A DNA stretch of 21,599 nucleotides from JAAYJR01 sp964540755 (lineage in GTDB: Bacteria > Bacteroidota > Bacteroidia > Bacteroidales > Prolixibacteraceae), in contig CAZIOB010000011.1 of the NCBI GenBank assembly GCA_964540755.1, forward strand, positions 1-21,599, read 5' to 3'. Below are positions 1 through 8,048 of the stretch, piece after piece. The first letter of the stretch is position 1. The number at the start of each line of letters is the position of its first letter. The notes beneath the pieces were generated by a model. That model was not told the origin of the DNA. It saw only the letters and a list, made by a program, of their open reading frames with translations, and did not search any database. Both the position numbers and the translations under genes were made by a program.

Positions 1-1749
1 AAATTTATTCAAAACATACTCCCCGTTCTCCCTTAAAACAACATCAAGGGGATTGGCAACCACCACAGGAGGCTCATTATCCTCTACCGTAATATCAAAT
101 GTACAAACCGTCATATTGCCGCTGCCATCAGATATCTCAAACGTGTTGGTAGTTGTCCCCAGCGGGAATGCACTGCCGCTCGGAAGCCCGGCTGTCTGCA
201 CGACCAGGATACTATCGCAGTTATCTGTTACTGACATTATGCCGCCGCCATCAATCTCGAATTCAACGGTCATGCGCTGTGACGCAGCACCACATGAATA
301 AGTACCTATAGAGCCCCAGTTTAGATTATCAATACAGGGACGTATAGCATAATATGAAGAACACCACCAGGCGTATCCGTCAGCGCTTAATCCGACTCCC
401 CCGCCCGAGGGCCCGTTATTATGAACATTCCATTCGCGTCCCCCGTCATTAAGAGTGACATCAGAACCATTCCTCATAGCATCGGCTATCTGCAATATTT
501 TTGCCGGGTCAGTAAGTGTCACACCAACAGAATCAAGACTCCCCTTCATTGTAAGTTTGGTATAATTATACTCCGGAAGTAACCCTGAACAAAATGTCTC
601 CCATTTACTACAGTTACCATATATACGGCCATGAATAAAGGTATCTGAAAAAGCAATTACTTCGGGAATCTCATAATTAACCACTGCACTGCACATACCA
701 GGATCAGTATCAATAACTGTATCACCCGGACAGTTAACAACAGGCGCTTCGTTGTCAATGACAGTCACGGTAAAACTGCAGGTATCAATTTCTTCATCAC
801 CGTAGTCAATTTTCCATTCCTGGAGAGTAGTGCCAATAGGAAATTTATCTCCGCTGGTAAACCCGCTTTCGTCGATCTTGGTCACAACAGCGCCTGATAT
901 CGAAGGTATCGGATAATTAACCACTGCACCGCAAACTCCCTGATCATTGTCAACTGTAATATCAGACGGGCATTCGCATTCCTGTGACACCCAAAGCAGA
1001 GCATTGGTCATTAATAAAACTGACTGCGGATCAGAAAGTGAATAAGGTGGAAATATATTAAGGTCAACGGACCTTGCATTATTGACACCAATATTTTCTT
1101 TAACTGCAACAAGAGGCTCCCCATTACTCCAATCAGCAATTAACACTGAACCAGGAGTTAATGATGCTCCGTAATGATACATATGATAAAAACTTAATGA
1201 TGTAACCCCATTCATAACAGGATGTAAAGGATCAAAGACATTATTAAGAGACAGAGTTTGAAAACTATAACCAGATGCCGCAGTTACCGCAGAATAATCA
1301 GGGCTCAACGCTATAGTAACACCACCGACATTGGTAAGATCAGCAGTAACTACTCCTCCTCCCAAATCCATATAATCCTCTAACACCTGTCCGATTTGGG
1401 GCCAGGATCCGTAATAATTGCACCATACAATCACCGCATCGTAATCCTGGATCATAGCAAGAGTAACAGTATTTGTATAAAAACTAAGTAAATCAACAGA
1501 AGTAAATTTACCGGTACCCATCAGCGCAGTCTGAACATCAGCCACCCACTCCAAATCTGCATGGAGTATTAAAGCGTCAATAGTACAATCAATTGTTACA
1601 TCGCCATTCTCCACAATTTGCATTGCAGTATTAGCGCTTTTTAAATCTGGTTTTCCTGCCGGATCCATATCACTAGCCTTCTCTGTCTGCCCAACAGCAA
1701 CAACTAAAAATAAACATAAACTAAATAATAAAAGGTAAAATTTTTTCAT
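1..1749 (-). CDS. Secreted HYR-domain protein, 3' end outside the window
   Basis: The minus-strand frame is open from ATG 1749 to base 1 without a stop, giving 583 codons, so the C-terminus is missing. Residues 1-21 form a signal peptide (MKKFYLLLF start, then a hydrophobic stretch ending near VGQ). Residues about 55-255 resemble the glutamine-amidotransferase-like/ThuA-like fold often found in secreted proteins (ILHADLEWVADV, AVIVWCNYYGSW, DLGGGVVTADL), with no obvious catalytic triad. Hyalin-repeat (HYR) domains follow. HYR1 is at about 257-336 (CPSDITVD, GAVVNYPIP, PIGTT). HYR2 is at about 338-560 and is split by an insertion of roughly 120-135 residues. HYR3 starts at about 555 (NEPPVVVANPLDVV). 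HYR domains are Ig-like adhesion or spacer modules, so an exported cell-surface or secreted protein is likely. The protein may end in a sorting domain beyond the window edge. It has its own promoter and is separated from the upstream operon by a terminator. Confidence 0.88.
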   Translation of the reverse strand, partial: MKKFYLLLFSLCLFLVVAVGQTEKASDMDPAGKPDLKSANTAMQIVENGDVTIDCTIDALILHADLEWVADVQTALMGTGKFTSVDLLSFYTNTVTLAMIQDYDAVIVWCNYYGSWPQIGQVLEDYMDLGGGVVTADLTNVGGVTIALSPDYSAVTAASGYSFQTLSLNNVFDPLHPVMNGVTSLSFYHMYHYGASLTPGSVLIADWSNGEPLVAVKENIGVNNARSVDLNIFPPYSLSDPQSVLLMTNALLWVSQECECPSDITVDNDQGVCGAVVNYPIPSISGAVVTKIDESGFTSGDKFPIGTTLQEWKIDYGDEEIDTCSFTVTVIDNEAPVVNCPGDTVIDTDPGMCSAVVNYEIPEVIAFSDTFIHGRIYGNCSKWETFCSGLLPEYNYTKLTMKGSLDSVGVTLTDPAKILQIADAMRNGSDVTLNDGGREWNVHNNGPSGGGVGLSADGYAWWCSSYYAIRPCIDNLNWGSIGTYSCGAASQRMTVEFEIDGGGIMSVTDNCDSILVVQTAGLPSGSAFPLGTTTNTFEISDGSGNMTVCTFDITVEDNEPPVVVANPLDVVLRENGEYVLNKF

Positions 1750-1811
1750 ACGCTATTAAATTTTTAAAATTATTAATTAATGTATAACATAAAATAATAT
1801 GATTTGAGTTA

Positions 1812-1841
1812 CAAATTATGAATATTTACAATATAAGTCAA
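1812..1841 (-). promoter_or_regulatory. Candidate Bacteroidota-type promoter of the HYR gene
   Basis: On the minus strand a TTG (complement of 1839-1841) is followed after 20 nt by TAATTTG (complement of 1812-1818). This is one base short of the TAnnTTTG -7 consensus, with a standard -33 spacing. It lies in a very AT-rich gap and would give a leader of about 55 nt before ATG 1749. The low base complexity makes chance matches likely. Confidence 0.4.
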
Positions 1842-1930
1842 TAAAATTCACAAAAAAAAATTACATAAATATTAATTTGCTAATCTAAACTGCTATTTTT
1901 CAGACAACATATATTAAAAATATATATTTA

Positions 1931-1976
1931 AAAAAAAGCGGCCTGTAATATAATAGAAACAGCCGGGGATTACAGG
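1931..1976 (-). terminator. Intrinsic terminator after the six-gene operon
   Basis: Reading the minus strand, CGGCTGT pairs with ACAGGCCG (one bulged G) and is followed by C and a run of T. An overlapping alternative pairs CCTGTAAT with ATTACAGG (8 bp, 1969-1976 with 1942-1949). The T run follows the 3' arm directly. It sits about 60 nt past the stop codon of the small membrane protein gene and before the HYR promoter, so it most likely ends the 7720-2039 operon. Confidence 0.6.
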
Positions 1977-2038
1977 ATGATAAAAGCTCAAAACATCTTT
2001 ACCAGCATAATAATCAGGACAATCTTCATAAAAATAAA

Positions 2039-2395
2039 CTAATCTCTGTTATTTCTGATTGATCTGATTAGAATCCTGCTTATTATTATAATTAGTCCGA
2101 TTATTACCAGATAACCCACAGGAAAAGACAATGAACCGAAAATAACATTATTTTCCATTATCGAACCGTAGCCTGTTATGGTTTGCTTTAATCCATTTAC
2201 AATTAACAACATAATAGTAGAAGAAACGAGTAAGGCCACTGCAATACGAACCCTGAAAAATAAAAACCCAAAACCTGCTGTCATCAAGGTAATTGCCAAA
2301 ACATAGACAGCATTAAAACCTGTACATGCAAAAAGCAAGATACCTATTCCTGTAAGGAGGATTGTCAAAAACAATATTACCACTCTTACTCTCAT
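2039..2395 (-). CDS. Small four-helix integral membrane protein
   Basis: This is a protein of 118 residues made almost entirely of hydrophobic helices. Four membrane spans are visible at about 4-25, 28-47, 50-67 and 86-110, with short polar links and a basic C-terminal tail (RILIRSIRNNRD), suggesting that the tail is cytoplasmic. No family is recognised and no catalytic motif is present. The start at ATG 2395 lies 26 nt after the stop of the aminotransferase gene. It is the last gene of the operon before a terminator. A role as a membrane partner or anchor for the preceding genes is only inferred from position. Confidence 0.75.
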   Translation of the reverse strand: MRVRVVILFLTILLTGIGILLFACTGFNAVYVLAITLMTAGFGFLFFRVRIAVALLVSSTIMLLIVNGLKQTITGYGSIMENNVIFGSLSFPVGYLVIIGLIIIISRILIRSIRNNRD

Positions 2396-2421
2396 GATAA
2401 TTACTCTTTAAATTATTTGAT

Positions 2422-3405
2422 TTAACCAAGCCTAATCAGTAATGAATTGAAACATGGATCAATGGAGACCCACGACTCAATCCTGTTTGCCAAATTGCAC
2501 AAATAAGGATCTTCCGGCAAAAAATAATTCTTTAGTATAAAAGGCCTTAGGTTAAAATCAGGAAAACCATATTTTTGCAATACATTTTGCCCGACTATAA
2601 AAAAATTATAATTCGGGCTGCTTCCTGCACCATAATAATCTCTAATGAAGGGATATCTTTCTTCAATTTGTTTTCTTTTTTTATCTATTCTTTTTAAAGT
2701 CCTGTTAAAATTTGAATAAGCTCTAAAGGCTGCATCAGGATGTATCCTGTAATTCATGCCAAATTGATTCACCTTTACTAATCCCGGTAAATCCCTCTTT
2801 TGGCGGTCAGGATGCTGGGTCAGTTCGATCAGTTTATAATAATACTCATCCCTTTTTACACAAACCAGGCCCCCTTCGCCTGCGGAAAGATTTTTTTGTG
2901 CATTCAGGGAATAAACAGCAAAGTCCGCAAGACACCCTGACCTTCCGCCTTCGTTACTAATTGTCCCAAAAGAATTTGCACAATCGAGGATATAAGGCAC
3001 CTTATGTTGATTACAAATATCAAGAATGTCAGCAGAACGTGAGGGCAATCCCAGAAAGTCAACGTCTATAACAGCTCTTACTTCATTATTGCGGGACAGT
3101 ATTGAATGGAGCGAACCGGGAGAAATACTGAATGTTTTTCTGTCAAAATCGGCAAATATTATTTTTGATCCCCTTTTTAAAACGCCAGCGATTGTACCAC
3201 CCCACCCCAATGCATTACAGACGACACTACTCCTGTTGTTTATTTTCAATATTTCTAATACAGCCATTATGCCTGTAGTGGCATTCGAGACAGAAATACA
3301 CCGATGCATATTATCCAGATATCCTTCAAAAGCTTTCTCAAGCTTCCATACATATCCGGTTCCGTAAATACTCTGGGAATGATATTTTCTTTTAAATACG
3401 ATCAT
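2422..3405 (-). CDS. DegT/DnrJ/EryC1-type PLP aminotransferase homologue
   Basis: This 327-residue protein belongs to the fold-type I PLP family that includes sugar aminotransferases. Visible marks are the phosphate-binding loop SNATTG (40-45), the aspartate that contacts the pyridine nitrogen in YILDCANSFG (D141), the Schiff-base lysine in SLNAQKNLSAGEGG (K171), and the GMNYRIHPDAA segment (216-226). Lys and Asp are kept, so it is probably an active PLP enzyme. The family usually has about 360-400 residues; this one is short and its C-terminal part is divergent. The histidine or glutamine usual after the Asp motif (D-A-A-H/Q) is replaced by Asn (D-C-A-N). Its start overlaps the 3' end of the AAA+ gene by 14 nt, which implies coupled translation. 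No sugar-nucleotide genes lie nearby, so the substrate is unknown. Confidence 0.85.
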   Translation of the reverse strand: MIVFKRKYHSQSIYGTGYVWKLEKAFEGYLDNMHRCISVSNATTGIMAVLEILKINNRSSVVCNALGWGGTIAGVLKRGSKIIFADFDRKTFSISPGSLHSILSRNNEVRAVIDVDFLGLPSRSADILDICNQHKVPYILDCANSFGTISNEGGRSGCLADFAVYSLNAQKNLSAGEGGLVCVKRDEYYYKLIELTQHPDRQKRDLPGLVKVNQFGMNYRIHPDAAFRAYSNFNRTLKRIDKKRKQIEERYPFIRDYYGAGSSPNYNFFIVGQNVLQKYGFPDFNLRPFILKNYFLPEDPYLCNLANRIESWVSIDPCFNSLLIRLG

Positions 3406-5149
3406 TTTTTAGTTGTAACCTTAGTTGTATTGATTTAGCCTTATCATAATCGCCCGTTAACCTGTCAACAAGGCCATCCAGATACCATTGCAGGTTATAT
3501 TCTGCAGGATTAAAAAACCAGGGATAAAGTCCCTTGTCTTCTGTCATTTCATAGCTTTGTAATTCAGCGCATATTTCATCATTCCTTTTAGCTTTGCCGG
3601 TATAGCGTTTTGCGGCATTTAATATTCCTGAAGGAGTAAAATCGGTCGAACAGACAATATCGCGTATCACTCTCCCGTCTGCCCCTTTATTATAAATAAA
3701 TGTAGCCGCTTCATATATCAGCGGATCATTAAGGTTTAAATCATTATTCCCGGTTGATTCGTCCTGGCATTTCCTGAAATGCAAAGGTATTTCTTTCAGT
3801 GTGGGGCCTGGTATGGGAATTTTCAGTGAAAACCTTGAAATAACAGCAGGGTCAAGATTCTGGATATGGTTGGTGGCTGCAACAAATAAAATTTTTCCCC
3901 TGTTTTCATCCTGTGCCATAAATTCATAACGTTTTTGCTCGATGCTGTTTGTAACCCCACTGTCTAAATTTTGGCTTGTCTCCCTGTTTGACATGGTCAG
4001 GTCTATTTCATCCATAAAGACAACACAAGGTGCTCCGGCCTTAATAGTTTTTTGGGCTAAATCTTCCAATCGTTCACTTTCACCTACAAACATATTTTTG
4101 ACCTGGTTGTATTTATAAAGCGCGAAACCTGCCTCAGCAGCAAGCGCTTTTGCAATAAGTGTTTTACCTGTACCCGGCTTTCCCATCAATAATATTCCCC
4201 TTGCTGCTCTTGGATCTCCCTGTCTTAATAACTCAGCCTGCTCCCTTAATACCTTTTTAACAACTTCAAGTCCGATTATCTGATCCAGGCCCTCGTCTGT
4301 ATCAACGAGTGTAAGTGTATTACCGGAATTTTTAAGTATAGCTTTCTGTTTAACTTTAACAATAAGCTTTCTGTCAGCCGCCTGGTTTCTCAATTTTGCC
4401 TCAAGGAATATATCTTCACAATCTTTCAGCTTCAAACCTTTGGTCAGCCTGCCGAATGTTTCAACGGAAAGATCATGTGATAAAGGAGCGTATCTTTTAT
4501 CTCCCGCATCTGTTTTTTCAAGTACGACTTTTGCAAAAGAAGCTATTTCATTTTCATCGGGTAAATGATATACAACTCTTTCCAGGTCATTTAAAAGGGG
4601 ATTATATAACCCGTCACGCGCCACAGTAATCACTATATTGCCTGATTCCCTGAGCTGGGGACTGTTTACTACTTTATGAATAGTTTCGGCAGCAATTATT
4701 TTATCATCGGCAATCCCGCCGTACTGAGGATTTGGAGCAATATGCTCGACATAATCAAAAATCCAGGCTATAGGATACTTCTGTTTTTGTAACTGTATTT
4801 GTTCGAATCCCCGGCAAACACGGATTCCTTCTTCATTGAGGCTTGTTTTAAATTCCTGAATGCCATACCTGCCAAGTAATTCATTAATAAATCCTAAAAT
4901 ATTCTTAGGTAACCTGTTACGATTAAAAATTTGCAGTCCACCCGAGAAGCTGTATATTATAACTATAAATCCGAGTTTATATAATTTCTGATAGACAAGA
5001 TGGGGATTATAATAAAGTTTGCCGTTATAAACTGTCAAATCATTAAAATTTCCTGCCACCAGAATTGCTGAACGGCCGGATCGGGCATACCTCATTACCG
5101 GGTCTTCTTTTCGTTCGGAAATATTTACAGGCATTACAGCTGGTAACAT
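3392..5149 (-). CDS. AAA+ ATPase resembling Ycf46
   Basis: This 585-residue protein has a C-terminal AAA+ module: Walker A GKPGTGKT (323-330), a pore-loop-like segment followed by FVGESE (354-359), Walker B VVFMDE (376-381), sensor-1 Asn in AATN (427) and an arginine finger in ISRF (R439). The N-terminal 230 residues look like the degenerate, non-catalytic ATPase domain of Ycf46-like proteins (WIFDYVEHIAPN, a SGNIVITV strand, YHLPDENEI). The linker LTKGLKLKDCED ... KQKAILKNSG followed by DEGLDQIIGLE also matches the Ycf46 layout as I know it. It should act as a ring-forming, ATP-driven protein remodeller in the cytoplasm. The target is unknown. The gene follows the DUF2997-like gene by 17 nt and overlaps the aminotransferase gene. 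The assignment to Ycf46 is from pattern memory, while the AAA+ identity is certain. Confidence 0.9.
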   Translation of the reverse strand: MLPAVMPVNISERKEDPVMRYARSGRSAILVAGNFNDLTVYNGKLYYNPHLVYQKLYKLGFIVIIYSFSGGLQIFNRNRLPKNILGFINELLGRYGIQEFKTSLNEEGIRVCRGFEQIQLQKQKYPIAWIFDYVEHIAPNPQYGGIADDKIIAAETIHKVVNSPQLRESGNIVITVARDGLYNPLLNDLERVVYHLPDENEIASFAKVVLEKTDAGDKRYAPLSHDLSVETFGRLTKGLKLKDCEDIFLEAKLRNQAADRKLIVKVKQKAILKNSGNTLTLVDTDEGLDQIIGLEVVKKVLREQAELLRQGDPRAARGILLMGKPGTGKTLIAKALAAEAGFALYKYNQVKNMFVGESERLEDLAQKTIKAGAPCVVFMDEIDLTMSNRETSQNLDSGVTNSIEQKRYEFMAQDENRGKILFVAATNHIQNLDPAVISRFSLKIPIPGPTLKEIPLHFRKCQDESTGNNDLNLNDPLIYEAATFIYNKGADGRVIRDIVCSTDFTPSGILNAAKRYTGKAKRNDEICAELQSYEMTEDKGLYPWFFNPAEYNLQWYLDGLVDRLTGDYDKAKSIQLRLQLKNDRI

Positions 5150-5166
5150 ATCTTTACATTTTTGGT

Positions 5167-6021
5167 TTATCTTAAAAAATTAATTTTCCGGAAGTTTACT
5201 TTGGTTCTGTTTGGCCCCTTTTTAACAGCGCCGGCTACCAGTCCGGCAATTTTGGATACCTTCCTTTTTGCATTGATTTTTATCATCCCCAAAGGATTAT
5301 TATGGATATGCCTTTTCACATCTGAAAGAATTATACCTTTCTTTTTTAAGCCATTAAGTATATTATTGGCAACCTTTTCACAGGATTTAGATTCCGGGTC
5401 AAAGCCTCCCATATCCATAGTTATTTTTGTCGTCCCCTTCCCGGCTTCAGTAACAAGTATAATACTGCGCCCAACCTTATCATTAAGTTTTATAAAGGAA
5501 GTTTTTCCCGGTTTTATCACCTTTTCATTTTCTACAAAATTTAACGAACCACACACTTGTATAAATGACTGAAAAATATGGCCGGTCTCATAGTTAATTT
5601 TTTTAACTTCCGCTTTCTCCACAAGTTTATCCCATTTAGTATCAAGGACATTTACCTTTATATCAGTGGCAACCTGCTGTATTTCCCCGGCATCGGAATA
5701 AGCAGCAATACTGGTATGTTTCAGTATCAATATTTTTTCCAGGTTTATCTTCTCCTTATCATCCATTTTTATAAAATCTGTTTTTTTCATTGCAGCCCTT
5801 ACTTCATCAACCTGTGAACGGATAGTATTACCGCCGGCAACGCTGTTATATTTACGGGATTCTAAAAGATTCTCAAGTTCTTTAAGTTTTAATGCATTAC
5901 ATCCTTTTATATCCATTTCTTTCACCAGGCGGCGATATATAGCCCCTACAACTTCGGAACAGGTATGAATCATTTTACTGATAGTAATTCCGGATATTTC
6001 TGCTCTTGTTATCTGTGACAT
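5167..6021 (-). CDS. Unknown 284-aa protein with a DUF2997-like segment
   Basis: No family is firmly recognised. Residues 1-140 are mixed helical and charged. Residues about 185-230 contain strands followed by GGFDPESKSCEKVANNI and a helix. This resembles small DUF2997 proteins, which show a G-x-S-C element before a helix and are often encoded next to Ycf46-like AAA+ ATPases. The C-terminal 35 residues are strongly basic (many K and R), which could contact nucleic acid or an acidic partner. There is no signal peptide or membrane span, so it is probably cytoplasmic. It lies 11 nt after the membrane protein gene and 17 nt before the AAA+ gene, so it is likely a substrate, adaptor or partner of that ATPase. 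The DUF2997 resemblance is weak and covers one segment only. Confidence 0.72.
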   Translation of the reverse strand: MSQITRAEISGITISKMIHTCSEVVGAIYRRLVKEMDIKGCNALKLKELENLLESRKYNSVAGGNTIRSQVDEVRAAMKKTDFIKMDDKEKINLEKILILKHTSIAAYSDAGEIQQVATDIKVNVLDTKWDKLVEKAEVKKINYETGHIFQSFIQVCGSLNFVENEKVIKPGKTSFIKLNDKVGRSIILVTEAGKGTTKITMDMGGFDPESKSCEKVANNILNGLKKKGIILSDVKRHIHNNPLGMIKINAKRKVSKIAGLVAGAVKKGPNRTKVNFRKINFLR

Positions 6022-6032
6022 GACAAATATTT

Positions 6033-6983
6033 TTATAACGGGTTATTTTCTATAGGTCCGAATTCGAAGCTTTCATCTTTATCTTCGATATCATTTTCTA
6101 TTTCAGCATCCTGAACGGCAGGCTCCTCATGAAAATGTTCCTCAGCTTCCTGTTCATCCAGCAGTTTTTTCAAATATTTATTAGGAGGAATAGCCTTCTT
6201 ATTTTCCTTACTCTTCTCGTTGTATTCCTGAAGATCCAAGATATAAGCACTCCATATTCCGACAGCCTGGGCTTCAATACTCTGTGCTTCTTTCACCTTT
6301 TGCAAAACAGCCTGACTCAGTCGCTTTGATTTTATTAAATTATGCAGAAATGTGAATGTGCCCAACAGGGATATACTGGAAATGACCTCAGCGGAATAGA
6401 GAAACAGTGGCAGGAATATTACCTGTTTTTCAATTTCCAGGTTGCCTTCGCCCAGGTTTGAAGCCATCTCAAAACGTGCTATATTTAATTTATATATAGC
6501 ATAAAGCATCGCTAATGACCCCACAATTCCGAGCGAGCATAATAACCACCTTTTATAATTGACTGACCCGTTTTTATATAAACTCTCATGGGCTAATGTT
6601 GCAAACCGGGAATTATTTGATGCAGATAATCTTGGCTCAATTCCTTCTTCTATCATAATGCCAAACAACATTGCAGAAAAGATAAGAGCCAGGGTGATGA
6701 TAAAAGCATATACTATCTTATCATCTTTCAGGTCGAAGATATTTTGTATAGCCGGTGCATCCAGCATTATATTACCAGTAAGAAGCACCATTGCTATTAC
6801 AGTCAGAATAATATCAGCTATTACTTTAGCGTTACTTTCATCAGGTATATTCTCCTGATGCTCTTCCAGTTCATCTTTCTTGTGGTTTGCATCTTCCCGC
6901 AACTGATTACTTTCAGTAGCCAGCTTATTTGCTTTCATAGCTGGGGTGTGGAAAAAAATTACAATTTTAGGCTTCGATTTCAT
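6033..6983 (-). CDS. Four-span membrane protein with acidic C-terminal tail
   Basis: This is a protein of 316 residues. Residues about 20-50 are charged and probably coiled coil. Membrane spans are visible at about 53-72, 89-111, 145-165 and 188-212. A long helix with many K, Q and E residues follows (about 216-270), then a very acidic tail (about 275-316, rich in E and D). Both charged ends are probably cytoplasmic. No known family is recognised. Its ATG at 6983 overlaps the stop of the vWA lipoprotein gene by 4 nt (ATGA), indicating translational coupling. It could connect the vWA lipoprotein outside the inner membrane with the cytoplasmic AAA+ ATPase; this is inference from order and topology only. 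A start at Met16 is possible. Confidence 0.8.
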   Translation of the reverse strand: MKSKPKIVIFFHTPAMKANKLATESNQLREDANHKKDELEEHQENIPDESNAKVIADIILTVIAMVLLTGNIMLDAPAIQNIFDLKDDKIVYAFIITLALIFSAMLFGIMIEEGIEPRLSASNNSRFATLAHESLYKNGSVNYKRWLLCSLGIVGSLAMLYAIYKLNIARFEMASNLGEGNLEIEKQVIFLPLFLYSAEVISSISLLGTFTFLHNLIKSKRLSQAVLQKVKEAQSIEAQAVGIWSAYILDLQEYNEKSKENKKAIPPNKYLKKLLDEQEAEEHFHEEPAVQDAEIENDIEDKDESFEFGPIENNPL

Positions 6984-7720
6984 TGCAGGTCAGTTTTAAA
7001 ATTGTGTATAAATTCATTAAACGAATCGCAGTACTTTACGCAGGCATCATCATTAAAACTCACCTGCGCACCAGAAGAACGGCCTATAACATAAACATTT
7101 ACCGACGGAGGAATATTCAGCATACAGGAAGCGGGCTTCCCTAAGTCATGTACCATATCGGAATGGATGATCAATACTTTCATATCTGTATCCGGCGACA
7201 TATTTAATTTGCCGACAGCCTTTTTAACAGCTGATTCAATATCGGTTAGGGGCTGGTCAAAGCGATATAAAGCATGAGCTTCCCTGATAAATTTTGCCTT
7301 CCTCTTTTCATATTCAGCTCTTTCATTTTCATTCTGCTGCTTAACAGACATCTTTTCTTTATAAAGAGCTCCGGCCGTCGGAACAGCAACATTTAATTTT
7401 AAGTCATAATAACCCTTATAAGGCGCCACAGAAATCTTTGTTGTGCCAATTTGTCCCTGTAATATAGACCCCCCGACTCTGCCGAAAAGATCATAAAAAT
7501 CTGCAAGCTGTTCCTTTGAGGGAGCTTTAATAAAATTATGCAGCTGTGATATTGAATTATCCACCAGCCAAATAGAATTTACCGGAGTATAATATATTTC
7601 AGCCGTCCCGTTATCACTGTTTTCATCATGAAAACATCCTGGAACTGTGACCATTAAAGCGCAGACAACAAAATTTGTAAGCGGGTGGAATTTTTCGAGG
7701 CAGTATAAAAGTGTTTTCAT
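6980..7720 (-). CDS. vWA-domain lipoprotein
   Basis: I chose ATG 7720 (246 aa). An upstream TTG at 7744 is in frame but coincides with the promoter -7 box. The N-terminus has a hydrophobic stretch and a lipobox VPGC with the lipidated Cys at residue 29. A von Willebrand A-type fold follows. The MIDAS motif appears complete: D-x-S-x-S in LVDNSIS (D54, S56, S58), a Thr in QPLTDIE (T159) and an Asp in LIIHSDMVHD (D188), so metal-dependent ligand binding is likely. A charged helical insertion (about 125-150) interrupts the domain. Residues after the lipid Cys are F-H-D-E, near the K-(D/E)2 surface-export signal described for some Bacteroidota lipoproteins, but with His in place of Lys. It is the first gene of its operon and is coupled to the next by an ATGA overlap. 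Confidence 0.8.
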   Translation of the reverse strand: MKTLLYCLEKFHPLTNFVVCALMVTVPGCFHDENSDNGTAEIYYTPVNSIWLVDNSISQLHNFIKAPSKEQLADFYDLFGRVGGSILQGQIGTTKISVAPYKGYYDLKLNVAVPTAGALYKEKMSVKQQNENERAEYEKRKAKFIREAHALYRFDQPLTDIESAVKKAVGKLNMSPDTDMKVLIIHSDMVHDLGKPASCMLNIPPSVNVYVIGRSSGAQVSFNDDACVKYCDSFNEFIHNFKTDLQ

Positions 7721-7741
7721 ACTATTAAAATTGTTAATTTT

Positions 7742-7749
7742 CAAAGGTA
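7742..7749 (-). promoter_or_regulatory. Promoter -7 element of the vWA/AAA+ operon
   Basis: The minus strand reads TACCTTTG here, an exact match to the Bacteroidota TAnnTTTG -7 consensus. It lies about 20 nt upstream of ATG 7720, giving a short leader. No convincing TTG -33 element is seen at the usual distance. It follows the terminator at 8027-8068, so it marks the start of a new transcription unit. Confidence 0.6.
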
Positions 7750-7811
7750 TAGTATGGAACTCGCATATATTTTAATAATCACCCTGGGTGTAAATATTTT
7801 ACATGCTCGTT

Positions 7812-8048
7812 TCATATCCATAAATTTTTATTCAAATATTGTATAAGTTTAGTTTTCCCCGGTTTACCTCTCTGTTCGAATCGATTATCCGGATCATATT
7901 TGCAATTTTTTTTAATCGGCTTATGAAAAAACAGGTATTGTCCGTATCCTGTCTGATACATTACCGGTTTATCAGTAGGTGCGAAAAACATGCATAAGTC
8001 ATTATGTCCCTGCTTTACAGGATGGTAAAAAATAAAATGTCTCATCAT
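7812..8048 (-). CDS. Doubtful small ORF between two operons
   Basis: This is an open frame of 78 codons starting at ATG 8048 (or 8045). Its composition is plausible for a protein (aromatic and basic, for example TGYGQYLFFHKPIKK), but no family is recognised. The start codons lie at and within the 3' arm of a strong intrinsic terminator, so transcripts from the upstream gene should stop before most of it is made, and no separate promoter was found. A later internal Met (7991) would give 59 residues. It may be a remnant, a small unrecognised gene or chance. Apart from it, the terminator and the promoter, I see nothing else in the 7750-8098 gap. Confidence 0.25.
   Translation of the reverse strand: MMRHFIFYHPVKQGHNDLCMFFAPTDKPVMYQTGYGQYLFFHKPIKKNCKYDPDNRFEQRGKPGKTKLIQYLNKNLWI

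Noticed and set aside
53..301. Plus-strand open frame of 82 codons
   Set aside because: It lies wholly inside the well-supported minus-strand HYR gene. Its protein has no recognisable features and is a shadow of the other strand.
7721..7744. TTG start at 7744 for the vWA lipoprotein
   Set aside because: The TTG is part of the TAnnTTTG promoter box, so it would not be transcribed as a start. ATG 7720 gives a normal lipoprotein signal.
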